Positions 9,701-18,364 of a stretch of DNA of 35,309 bases are shown here, piece by piece. The notes beneath the pieces were generated by a model. That model saw only the letters and a list, made by a program, of their open reading frames with translations, was not told the origin of the DNA and ran no database searches. The stretch is from Nemertoderma westbladi. Taxonomy: Eukaryota > Xenacoelomorpha > Nemertodermatida > Nemertodermatidae. The translations under genes and the position numbers were made by a program. Positions within the stretch are counted from its first letter, which is position 1, and each line of letters opens with the position of its first letter. Location: positions 1-35,309 of the forward strand of contig JAUCBJ010000726.1 of the NCBI GenBank assembly GCA_032718475.1, given 5' to 3'.

Positions 9701-10430
9701 GGAACCGCTGGGAGGGCTGAAAGATGTTCTGCCAAAGAAGAAGGAACCGCTGGGAGGGCTGAAAGATGTTCTGCCAAATAAGAAGGAACCGCTGGGAGGG
9801 CTGAAAGATGTTCTGCCAAAGAAGAAGGAACCGCTGGGAGGGCTGAAAGATGTTCTGCCAAAGAAGAAGGAACCGCTGGGAGGGCTGAAAGATGTTCTGC
9901 CAAAGAAGAAGGAACCGCTGGGAGGGCTGAAAGATGTTCTGCCAAAGAAGAAGGAACCGCTGGGAGGGCTGAAAGATGTTCTGCCAAAGAAGAAGGAACC
10001 GCTGGGAGGGCTGAAAGATGTTCTGCCAAAGAAGAAGGAACCGCTGGGAGGGCTGAAAGATGTTCTGCCAAAGAAGAAGGAACCGCTGGGAGGGCTGAAA
10101 GATGTTCTGCCAAAGAAGAAGGAACCGCTGGGAGGGCTGAAAGATGTTCTGCCAAAGAAGAAGGAACCGCTGGGAGGGCTGAAAGATGTTCTGCCAAAGA
10201 AGAAGGAACCGCTGGGAGGGCTGAAAGATGTTCTGCCAAAGAAGAATGAACCGCTGGGAGGGCTGAAAGATGTTCTGCCAAAGAAGAAGGAACCGCTGGG
10301 AGGGCTGAAAGATGTTCTGCCAAAGAAGAAGGAACCGCTGGGAAGGCTGAAAGATGTTCTGCCAAAGGAGAAGGAACCGCTGGGGGGGGGGGGGGGGGGG
10401 GGGCTGAAAGATGTTCTGCCAAAGAAGAAG
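9701..10430. repeat. 42-bp minisatellite, 17 copies, with a 22-G insertion
   Basis: The unit starts GGAACCGCTGGGAGGGCTGA and continues AAGATGTTCTGCCAAAGAAG AA. Seventeen units run head to tail with only a few single-base differences (for example ATA for AGA near 9780, TGAACC near 10247, GGAAGG near 10340). In the last unit the GGGAGGG core is replaced by a run of 22 G (10382-10403). Because 42 is a multiple of three and the unit lacks stops in two minus frames, frames of 277 and 253 codons run through it, with 14-residue periodicities. They start and end in flanking low-complexity sequence and show no domain, so I read them as by-products of the repeat. Confidence 0.95.
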
Positions 10431-10498
10431 AAGATGCAAAGAAGTTGTGAATGAATAAATGATCAAAGGGTTTGAATTATGATGAATTGATATTTATT

Positions 10499-10712
10499 TA
10501 AATTTATCCTTAAATATTAAGTGTTGTATTATAGACCCTCATTTCAATCTCATAACCTGTACAGATAATTATTAGTTAATTGTTTTTATAAATTATTCAG
10601 CCCTTGACTATAACATTGGTTTTTAGTGGATTACCGGTACTGGTATTCTTTACGTGGTGGGGTTAACTGCAAAGTGATATAGGACAGCAACAACAAACTG
10701 GTATATTTCATA
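10499..10712. repeat. Dispersed repeat family R1, copy 1
   Basis: This stretch is similar along its length to 19509-19706 on the same strand. Shared blocks, in order, include AATTTATC..TTAAGTGT, CATAACCTGTACA, ATTCAGCCCTT and GTAACTGCAAAGTGA. Copies differ by substitutions and small indels. No coding frame or terminal structure is visible, so the class of repeat is unknown. Confidence 0.65.
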
Positions 10713-10858
10713 GCACTCTTCGAAACTGCCTGATCAACGACAAGGAAACAGTGACGTTATGTGTCGCATTACAAACCCCGTTCACGGATTAACACATAGT
10801 GGTTCTGCAGATTATGTGGGGTGCAATGCCCCCCTGCCAATTAGGTAACGTGTCATTA
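10713..10858. other. Spacer before the 50/35-bp array
   Basis: I see no coding frame or recognisable element here. The last bases (GTCATTAGG) already resemble the end of the neighbouring repeat unit. Confidence 0.3.
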
Positions 10859-11363
10859 GGTCCTGCGTCCTTAGATCCTGGGAGTGGCCGTAAGGTCGTG
10901 CGACATTAGGTCCTGCGTCCTTAGATCCTGGGAGTGGTCGTAAGGTCGTGCGACATTAGGTCCTGCGTCCTTAGATCCTGGGAGTGGTCGTAAGGTCCTG
11001 CGTCCTTAGATCCTGGGAGTGGTCTTAAGGTCCTGCGTCCTTAGATCCTGGGAGTGGTCGTAAGGTCGTGCGACATTAGGTCCTGCGTCCTTAGATCCTG
11101 GGAGTGGTCGTAAGGTCGTGCGACATTAGGTCCTGCGTCCTTAGATCCTGGGAGTGGTCGTAAGGTCGTGCGACATTAGGTCCTGCGTCCTTAGATCCTG
11201 GGAGTGGTCGTAAGGTCCTGCGTCCTTAGATCCTGGGAGTGGTCGTAAGGTCGTGTGACATTAGGTCCTGCGTCCTTAGATCCTGCGAGTGGTCGTAAGG
11301 TCAGGCGACATTAGGTCCTGCGTCCTTAGATCCTGGGAGTGGTCGTAAGGTCGTGCGACATTA
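10859..11363. repeat. 50-bp/35-bp mosaic minisatellite, 11 units
   Basis: The full unit is GGTCCTGCGTCCTTAGATCC TGGGAGTGGTCGTAA plus GGTCGTGCGACATTA. Eight units are full length (50 bp), and three (10959, 10994 and 11179) lack the last 15 bases (35 bp). A degenerate tail follows to about 11390. The 15-bp tail is itself similar to the start of the unit (GGTC.TGCG), so the short forms probably arose by unequal pairing between these two GGTC blocks. Confidence 0.95.
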
Positions 11364-11390
11364 TGACCTGCGTCGTTAGGTCCTACATAA

Positions 11391-13013
11391 TATAGTTGTT
11401 TTCTATTTACAACTGATTGCCAACAAAAGTTTTAAAATATGCCATTGACTCTCTTTATTCCTTTGCTGTTTAGGTTAGAATAACATGTCATTGTTTATCT
11501 TAACGCAACAGAATATGACACCATAGGACTAATCTCGCAAGAATTAACGTCACATGGACTGGACCTAAAATCGCACCCAGGACTTAATGACGCGGAACTC
11601 TGAATTGCGCCATTTCATGTCCGCCTTTTGCCGGTCATGTTTAATTTATTAATAGGCGAGTCAATCTAGCCGAAAAAGGGGGTCAACCCATAACAAATTC
11701 GCAATTCATCCAAACCAATTTTATTTTATTCTACATTACCTTGTTAGTGCCCCCAAAAAAGTCTTAAAAAATCACCTTCAATTTCCTGTTTCTTTCCTTA
11801 GCAACATGGATTTTACATAGCAACAAGGGGTCTATTAGTGGGATTTTCTCCAAATTTGGTAGACAAACTTTACTCTAATGACTATCGATTGACATAATTA
11901 TGCACTTCTAAATTGTTACCAATTTAGTTTCCGGAGCAACGGAAATTTGTCTAATAATTGAACCATTTTAAATACCAATTTTGCTGGTACAATATGAGGA
12001 CCTTATTTACACAACTTCTCTACTAAACGGGTGGATGTAACCTCTCCCATCGGATTTATAGACCTCAAAAACCCTTATCCCCAAAAAATTTATTTTTTAT
12101 ATGATAAACTATTGTGGTTTTCAATCTAAAACAAATAAATAAATTACGCCTGCGTGTAATAACATATGTACCAAATCATCAGCATGTAACAAATCACAGT
12201 ATAATTTTTTTGCAACAGTTAGCTTAATATATCGTGAAGTTTTTGATATATTTAAAAATTTGATGCGACTTCTAGTTTCCGAGATATAGCAATTAATGTG
12301 TAACACGCCATTGTAAATATTACTAATTTCACATTGAATCACAGCTTTTTGAAATTGATAAATTTATTTCCATCATATGGTAAAATTTGTGAATGATTAA
12401 AAAACAAACATGAACATTTGTTACTTTAAAAAGGCTAATTAAATACGATTTAGTGACATAAAAGTGAAGAGTTCGTTTACAAAGTATTTACAAAGGTGTA
12501 GATTCTGGAGCTGGGTCGGGGCGTTGTAAGCTCATAAGAAACGGAGCTACTCTCAAGTTGCTTCGGCAGGGTGGAATTTTACTACATGAGTTGTAATGCT
12601 CATCATGGCTAATTGCCGGATTACCGCATAACCAAACTAATACAACCGTCTGTTGGACGCCAGCATCGGGGGTCGCTGCAGAGTTTTTGGTGCCATCCAT
12701 TCGGCACTAGCTGTGCTCCGGCCCGGCGGCTTTTTCTAGTAAGACATCGTAGGTCAACAGGGCAACTATAGTTAACTAAAGTTAACGTGCAGGTTAGTAA
12801 AGAGTTACAATAGCAAAAGTGGTACTTTCAGACTGCAGGTTTAAATCAGTAGCGTTAACTATTACTGCGATTGGGTGTTTATCTTATATTCATATTTTAA
12901 CAACATATTAACATCACAAAAAATAATTAAAATTGTAAAAATAATTAAAATTATAAACCTTCAACTATTTACACAAGGTTGCATCTATTGTAACGGTAGC
13001 CATGACAACTAAC
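11391..13013. other. EFL1 intron sequence with no assigned feature
   Basis: The stretch is AT-rich, with no repeat I can relate to others in the window. A 70-codon minus frame at 12700-12488 is the only slightly structured stretch and is listed separately. Confidence 0.5.
12488..12700 (-). CDS. Orphan 70-codon frame, doubtful
   Basis: The minus frame starts with ATG (MDGTKNSAATPDAGVQQTVV...) and ends in a Pro-rich tail. It is locally GC-richer than its surroundings, which is why it stands out. It does not match the missing C-terminal part of EFL1, and there is no splice acceptor that would join it to exon C in a sensible way. It may be a fragment of an old transposable element. No function can be given. 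Confidence 0.15.
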   Translation of the reverse strand: MDGTKNSAATPDAGVQQTVVLVWLCGNPAISHDEHYNSCSKIPPCRSNLRVAPFLMSLQRPDPAPESTPL

Positions 13014-13700
13014 CTTTTCATAACTATCCATAATGGAGGAGGTTTCCGATCTATCGTCCTCGTCCACTAACGGCACCATCTCAGCGTTGCCTAGCGACCT
13101 CCGCTTCCCGCTGCTGATTGGCTGCTCTCTGCCGGTCTCCGGGGCGACTGCGTCCCCAGCTATCCGCCAGCCGTCCACCAGGAAGGCGACCCCGATCACC
13201 GGCTCCTCACACAACGGCCCCGAGACCGCGGCCAACTGGAACCCGTTAACCACGCTGTTGTCCAGCTCACGGAAGAGCAACCCGTCGTCATGGGAACCGG
13301 GCCACACGCTCGGTCTCTGGTAGTCCGGCATCGCGTTAACCAGTAGGTTGGGACCGCAGCCGCGGGGACCGAATGACCAGATTCTGGAGACTACATCCGG
13401 TCCCCAAGGCAACGGGGAGTTCCGGAAGGCCTCGACAATTGAACCACGTAGGTTTAGGATTTTCTCCAGCGTGACAGCGTTTAGTTGCGTCTCCTCGTTC
13501 CGTTTGAGTCTTTGGTTGACGCCGTGCGGCAGATTGCGGTCCAGCGCCTTCAGAGTGTCGGCGTTGTCGCTTAGTAACCGAGTTACGTCATCGGGAAGAT
13601 GCATGGCGCGCATCTGTAGGGAGCACTGTTTGTTGGGAGTTTGTATTGTTATGACGCCTTCCGGTAGTGGATTAGCCATCGGTTCTGTTTCTGTCGTTAT
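13014..13700 (-). CDS. EFL1: EFL1 exon C: domain IV region of elongation factor-like GTPase 1
   Basis: This exon encodes 229 residues in phase 0. It is bounded by an acceptor TTATCCACAG|ATAACG (exon starts at 13700) and a donor AAAAG|GTTAGT (exon ends at 13014). The translation carries the EF-2/EFL1 signature RIWSFGPRGCGPNLLVNAMP and then GFQLAAVSGPLCEEPVIGVA, which align with domain IV of the EF-2 family. EFL1 is the cytoplasmic GTPase that works with SBDS to release eIF6 from pre-60S subunits. After the conserved block comes a Ser/Asp-rich stretch (PLVDEDDRSETSSIMDSYEK), probably a lineage-specific surface loop. The next exon, which should begin the C-terminal domain, was not found to the left and is presumably beyond position 1. 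Confidence 0.9.
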
Positions 13701-13774
13701 CTGTGGATAATGGTAGATCAGCATTACGGTGAATATAAGAATATATTATTAGCTATTAATAGCTTATTGGACTG
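13701..13774. other. Start of the EFL1 exon B-C intron on the exon C side
   Basis: A short AT-rich stretch between the exon C acceptor and the LINE fragment, with nothing further visible. Confidence 0.4.
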
Positions 13775-14070
13775 TTATATGTAGCAATATAACAATCCAA
13801 TGCCAGCGACAATTACTTCTGGTATTCCATAAACTCTTAGGATTTCAAGCATTTTACCACTATGGCTAGAGTGGAATGCTTTCTTGAAGTCGACAAATAT
13901 CAGGACTGCGGGGAGATTCTTTGACTTAATTCCCCCAATCAGTCTCCGTAGTGCTATTGTTGATCTATTTGGTAGAAATCCGTTTTGGCTCTTACTGTAC
14001 GCTGTCTCTAAGTCGGGCTGGCTTTCCTCCACTTCCTTACCCAATGGAAATGTTGTTGTTATAATCTAAT
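13775..14070 (-). mobile_element. LINE (non-LTR retrotransposon) RT fragment, copy 1
   Basis: The minus frame encodes reverse transcriptase motifs of a non-LTR element: SQNGFLPNRSTIALRRLIGG, then FVDFKKAFHSSHSGKMLEIL and YGIPEVIVAGIGLLYC. The motif A Asp (FVDF) is present. The fragment is about 300 bp, cut at both ends. It is clearly related at DNA level to the 17440-17690 part of copy 2. It lies in the EFL1 exon B-C intron, next to the exon C splice acceptor. The LINE clade is not determined. Confidence 0.85.
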
Positions 14071-14631
14071 ATTGGGGCGGCTTACTCTCGGTTGATCCAT
14101 GAGCACATGAACTGAAAAATAAAGATGAAATACCTTTTATCCCGATGATACTTGCAGGTTAATTAGTAATAGGGCAGTTTTTCTAATGTTGGCCCAACTT
14201 TTCTTATAAATCGTCAAAAGCCAATAACAGTCAAGAATTAATTCGAACGATTCTTATTGGTTGTAGCCATTAATTTGGTTGCAATGGGTTGCTTTGAAGA
14301 GTAAACAATTCCTACTTCAAAACAGCTGATCCTTCAAACTGTCTGACGTTTGCGGTAGGCTAAATTAAACACGTCCAAACCAAAGGAGTATTAGAAATAC
14401 AGAAATATAGGATAAAACAATATTATTTACTCTTTCAAGAAATACTACTAACGAGATTTCTAATACGAATAACACCCACCCATGACATAACACATACCGG
14501 AAATACAAAGTAAAGTAAAGTTATTGGTTAAATGTGAAACACGAAACTACCAGAGGAACAGCCCTGAAGGCTCTGTATTAATGGATTCTATGTAAAACAA
14601 CTCGAACTCCCAAGGTTCAATCTAAATATCA
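14071..14631. promoter_or_regulatory. Upstream region of the nested sulfotransferase gene
   Basis: 560 bases lie between the LINE fragment and the sulfotransferase ATG. I see no clear TATA box or other motif, only AT-rich DNA with several short A/T runs. The promoter and 5' UTR of the plus-strand gene are expected here by position. Confidence 0.3.
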
Positions 14632-15633
14632 ATGGCTACATTCTCCACTCGCAACAGTACTAATGTATGGGTAGAAGAAATTGAAGGAAAAGCTAACGAA
14701 GAATTTACAAAGAATCAAAGCGCATTTCCAGATGGATTCGTTAGATACCAACCGAGTGGACAAGTTCTCCCCAGAATATTCACAACAGAATATCAACAAA
14801 AAATATTTGAATTTCCTGTTCTAGAGGACGACGTCTGGATTTGTACCTTTCTAAAATGCGGCACAACTTGGACGCAAGAAATGGCTTGGTGTATCATGAA
14901 TGACGTTAATATCGAACTTGCCAAGAAGGTTGACTTAGAGAGAAGAGTACCCTATTTGGAATTTTCCAAAATAATTACTGACGAAATATTCATGAAGTAT
15001 ATCAATGGAAGCATGCATGAAGAAAGTGATACGAGAATATATACATCTTCGATAGAATTAACGGAATCAAAATCTTCACCTAGAGTTATTAAAACCCACA
15101 TGTCCATAGATATGCTTCCTTATGAGATTGGTGAAAAGCAACCCAAAATCATTCACGTTATACGCAATCCCAGAGACACTTGTGTGTCTCTGTTTTACCA
15201 TTGGAAGTTGGTGGCTGGTTACACTGGATCCTGGGACGCCTTCTTCAACGCATTCGTCAATGATGTTTGCGGCTACTATACTCCAGCTTTGCAGCATTAT
15301 CTTGGATATTGGAGAATTCGAGACAGAGAAAATGTGTTGCTTCTTAGGTTTGAAGATATGAAGGGAGATCTTGTAGGTTCCATCAAGAAAACAGCTGATT
15401 TTCTTGGGAAATCTCTAACTGAAGAACAGATCGTTACCTTGGAAGATCATCTAACATTCAAAAGCATGAAAGCTAATGTAGCTGTTAATAAATATATTGG
15501 TGAGGGCAAGTTTATAAGGAAAGGAGAAATCGGAGATTGGAAGAATCACTTTAGTATTGAACAGATTGCGACAATGGATCAGTGGGAGAAAGAAAACTTG
15601 GAAGGAACTGGGTTGGAGTTCGTTTATGATTGA
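14632..15633 (+). CDS. Cytosolic sulfotransferase (SULT1-type), intronless, nested in an EFL1 intron
   Basis: The 333-codon single-exon frame starts at the ATG at 14632 and ends at 15633. Members of this family transfer sulfate from PAPS to hydroxyl or amine groups of small molecules in the cytosol. The 5'-phosphosulfate loop is at residues 72-82 (TFLKCGTTWTQ). The catalytic His is His156 in VIKTHM. The 3'-phosphate site is at 176-190 (VIRNPRDTCVSLFYH), and the C-terminal PAPS motif RKGEIGDWKN is at 296-305. All key residues are present; the usual Ser in the loop's KSGTTW is Cys. No signal peptide or membrane segment is seen, so it is cytosolic rather than Golgi-type. The length is slightly above the usual 290-310, with a longer N-terminus. 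Lack of introns suggests an ancient retrocopy or an intron-poor lineage. The substrate cannot be predicted. Confidence 0.92.
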   Translation: MATFSTRNSTNVWVEEIEGKANEEFTKNQSAFPDGFVRYQPSGQVLPRIFTTEYQQKIFEFPVLEDDVWICTFLKCGTTWTQEMAWCIMNDVNIELAKKVDLERRVPYLEFSKIITDEIFMKYINGSMHEESDTRIYTSSIELTESKSSPRVIKTHMSIDMLPYEIGEKQPKIIHVIRNPRDTCVSLFYHWKLVAGYTGSWDAFFNAFVNDVCGYYTPALQHYLGYWRIRDRENVLLLRFEDMKGDLVGSIKKTADFLGKSLTEEQIVTLEDHLTFKSMKANVAVNKYIGEGKFIRKGEIGDWKNHFSIEQIATMDQWEKENLEGTGLEFVYD

Positions 15634-15748
15634 ATGAGATACAATTTAGGAAATACAATTGAAGTGTTAGTTATTCGCGGTTCACATTCAACAATGCACC
15701 ATTCTCCATAAGAAATCAAATTAGAAAATCAAAATTTATTCCCATGCA

Positions 15749-15754
15749 AATAAA
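15749..15754 (+). terminator. Poly(A) signal AATAAA of the sulfotransferase gene
   Basis: AATAAA occurs 116 bases after the stop codon in GCAAATAAAGTG, the first canonical signal downstream of the sulfotransferase frame. The assignment is by motif and distance. Confidence 0.6.
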
Positions 15755-16065
15755 GTGTCCCCAAAATTAGCCGTCGTATCTTTAATAGTTATAATATCTT
15801 ATGAATTCTTATAAGTATCTCACGGTAAATATCTCTAACAATAATATTAAGAATAAAAAATTAGATGGCCAAATTAAATTTTTCATGAATCTATTTTTTT
15901 TTTACTTTTTTAGAAATTACTAACTAACTTTCATAACTAATAGTTCTAATAGTATAGAATTAGGTAAAAAAATCATTAAAAAAATCACGAAACTACTTAG
16001 TATTTTAGATTATCGTATATAATTGATTTAGGATCCATTCGCTAAATTATTTTACGAATGGATTA
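15755..16065. other. Unassigned AT-rich intron DNA downstream of the sulfotransferase
   Basis: A/T-rich with several T- and A-runs. A short stem (CCATTCG...CGAATGG) lies at 16034-16060 near the start of the hairpin described next. Confidence 0.3.
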
Positions 16066-16313
16066 TCGGAATTTAGCAAGGCATTTGGATGAAGCGAGCA
16101 GCATTGTGAAATGAAAAACTGATTACAGCGCCACTGGGAGTCGAACCCAGGTCTCCCGTACCGTTAACATGACAAGTATTCATACCACTAAACTACAGCG
16201 CCCATGGAAGATTCAGAGATATTTCACAATGCTACTCCCATTCAGCTTCCTAACGGTAGCTGTCGAATACACATTGCAGGTGGTTTTTAAACTGTACTCT
16301 CGCTAAATTCCGA
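16066..16313. repeat. Imperfect inverted repeat with a tRNA-like sequence in its loop
   Basis: TCGGAATTTAGC at 16066-16077 is the reverse complement of GCTAAATTCCGA at 16302-16313. Inside it, GCATTGTGAAAT at 16101-16112 is the reverse complement of ATTTCACAATGC at 16221-16232. Spacing between the inner and outer arms differs on the two sides (about 24 and 70 bases), so the hairpin is imperfect. The tRNA-like sequence is between the inner arms. Confidence 0.6.
16127..16202 (-). tRNA. tRNA-Asp-like sequence with a 12-nt anticodon loop (pseudogene?)
   Basis: On the minus strand the acceptor arm GGCGCTG pairs with TGGCGCT (7 pairs, three of them G-T). The D arm is GTTT-AGTGGTAT-GAAT. The T arm CTGGG-TTCGACT-CCCAG is perfect, with A and B boxes as in a class I tRNA. 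The anticodon stem pairs as CTTGT with ACGGG, but its loop is CATGTTAACGGT, 12 nt instead of 7. The arms and variable loop most resemble tRNA-Asp. No standard anticodon can be assigned with T33 in place. No encoded CCA is present, as expected in a eukaryote. It could be a decayed tRNA, a tRNA with a tiny unconventional intron, or the head of a mobile element. The surrounding inverted repeat favours a mobile origin. Confidence 0.55.
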
Positions 16314-16628
16314 AGTATCCGAAGTTTCGTATTTCCTAAAAATTACATTTATACCGTATCCTGCCCCTGCAGTGGAGTGTGGACATGCCTTTCAAAAAAT
16401 ACCCGAGGGAGTAAAACTGCTTGTATGAGTATAATAGCAGTTTTTTTTGGGTAATTTCAAGTGTTCGTAAAATAATTAAAATAATTAATATCGCTGTCGT
16501 TTTTATAATGAGTGTAGTGTTGTTGTATTATTTAAAATATAAATTGTATCACATATAATAGATACACACCCCCTACTACTACTACTACGTCGAGCGAATT
16601 CGGACATGTTATGGCCGGTCGTCAACGA
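16314..16628. other. Spacer and 3' tail region of LINE copy 2
   Basis: AT-rich. A (CTA)n-type simple repeat (TACTACTACTACTAC) near 16572-16586 stands just beyond the 3' end of the minus-strand LINE reading frame and may be its 3' tail repeat. Nothing else was recognised. Confidence 0.35.
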
Positions 16629-17887
16629 CTACGCTTTCCAATGAGTTGGTTGCCAGAAAAGTAGATCTGGTATGACCTCGTCTTTACTTCGCCAGCAGTG
16701 CCCACTGAATCTTAATCTGCGTTCACGGAGGGTGGTTGATACAGGTGGTATTGTACCATAAAGCTCGGCGTTTGTCATGTGTTGTCTCCAGCTGATGTTT
16801 AGGGCTGCCCTTAGTAGTCTTGTGTAGCAACCATCAATTCGTTGTTCAAGTGATTTAGTCAGTGTCCAGGTCTCAGCCCCGTATAAAAATACACTTTCCA
16901 CTGTGGCTCGAAAAAACTTAGTCTTCAGGTGCCTGGGGAGATCTGATTCCCAGATGGTATCTATTTTTGATAGAGCTACCCTAGCCTTTGCTTTCCTAAC
17001 TTCTATGTCCTTTTTGCTACTCTCTATCCATGATCCAAGGTACTGGAAGTCGTCGAACTTCCTTAGTTGATTATTATCAATGGTTGTCAAGTTTCCATCA
17101 ACATTAAAGGTCATGAATTCGGACTTGGTAGCATTTATATGCAATCCAACCTCCTTAGCAGCCCTATCCACTTTATTTAGTAGAAGCTGTGCATCTGCTA
17201 GCGTATTAGAGAGCAGGGCGATGTCATCCGCAAAGTCGTGTCTGTGACTGTAGTTGGCGGATATCTACTACTTCTGCGTTCTTGAAGTGTGAATCCCAGA
17301 TCTTCACCCTTTGTGGCCGTCCTCATTGCGTAATCCAGCACAATTACAAATAGTGATGGTGCTAATGTGTCACCTTGCAGTACGCCAGCCAGGATTGAGA
17401 AAAACTCAGTTTCACCATCTGGTGAGAGTACCTGCGCTTCTGTATCACAATATAACAATCCAATGCCAGCAATAATTACTTCTGGTATTCCATAAGCTCT
17501 TAGGATTTCAAGCATTTTGCCTCTATGGATGGAGTCAAATGCCACAAAAGTCATGACTGCGGGGAGATTCTTCGACTTAATTCCTACAATCAGTCTCCTT
17601 AGTGCAAGTATCTGAGCTATTATTGTTGATCTACTTGGTCGAATTCCGTTTTGGCTCTTACGCAGTAGTTTCTCTATGTGAGGTCTAATTCTATATAGAA
17701 TCATTTTGTTGTATATTTTGGCAGCTACCACAAGCAGACAGATCCCACGATACTTTGATGGTAACTTACTCACGTTATGAAAACAGAGCCGGATCACTGC
17801 CCCACAATTAAAAAAATGTATTTCACTATTATCATTAATCAAATGTCTCCAGGCGGAGAGACCATTATCATAGAGGGCGCCCTGCAT
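16587..17887 (-). mobile_element. LINE (non-LTR retrotransposon) RT fragment, copy 2, frameshifted
   Basis: Two minus frames, 17887-17198 and 17171-16629, are parts of one reverse transcriptase. The first carries KSQNGIRPSRSTIIAQILAL, VFDSIHRGKML-like and LAGVLQGDTLAPSLFVIVLD motifs. A frameshift near 17260 breaks it. The FADD catalytic motif and LLSNTLADAQ are readable around 17240-17180. The second frame is the RT thumb and C-terminal region, with YLGSWIESSKKDIEVRKAKA and YGAETWTL. The stretch equivalent to FVDFKKAF of copy 1 is shortened by four codons to FVAF, removing the motif A Asp, so the copy cannot encode an active RT. It is 5'-truncated. Confidence 0.88.
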
Positions 17888-18093
17888 CGAATCAGTAAAA
17901 CCCTTTAGCTACCATCATTACTTATCACCATAACACTCTATCAACATACAATTTAAAATATATCAGATACAATACAAATTAAATAAGTGAATATTTGCGT
18001 TTCCCAAAAATAAAAAGTATGATAGCACTATATGATCAGGTTTACCATTAATTAATTACATAGTATGTGAATAATTTACAGATTCGCACTAAC
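17888..18093. other. Intron DNA between LINE copy 2 and EFL1 exon B
   Basis: AT-rich intron. The exon B donor lies at its right edge. I see nothing else. Confidence 0.4.
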
Positions 18094-18318
18094 AGTTTGT
18101 CCGGGTATTTGAGTGTAAGTAGTGTTGACCCCGGTGATTAGTTGGTTCACCATATCGACTCTAGGTGGCGTTATAATCGTTTCACGGAACGGAACCATCG
18201 GTGCCGACGGAACTATATCGATCTTAGCGAAACGTTCCCGCAGGTCTAGTAGACACCGCTCAAGATGTACCTCGCCAGCAGTAACAAGCACGTGTTCCCC
18301 GGTCTCTTGGACTAAAAC
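18094..18318 (-). CDS. EFL1: EFL1 exon B: domain III segment
   Basis: The exon has 225 bases, 75 codons, phase 0 at both ends. The acceptor is ATATTTTAG|GTTTTA (exon starts at 18318) and the donor is CAAACT|GTTAGT (exon ends at 18094). The first residues [20 protein letters not shown], then [12 protein letters not shown] and PFRETI, are hallmark EFL1/EF-2 domain III sequence. The reading continues exon A, which ends in DPCLQ, without gap or overlap relative to the family. The start of the exon is firm. The donor was chosen because it keeps phase 0 into exon C; a GTAAAT six codons further on would be out of phase. Confidence 0.92.
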
Positions 18319-18364
18319 CTAAAATATCACGAAAATGTTTATATATTACATTTTGAGTGTACTA

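Noticed and set aside
9633-10466. 277- and 253-codon minus frames in the 42-bp array
   Set aside because: They arise because the unit length is a multiple of three. Two frames are open at once, and the ends lie in low-complexity flanks with no domain.
9650-11400. CRISPR-like array
   Set aside because: Units are directly adjacent with no unique spacers, and the genome is animal, so these are minisatellites.
13033-13710. Plus-strand frames of 96 and 120 codons in EFL1 exon C
   Set aside because: Antisense shadows of the conserved EFL1 exon.
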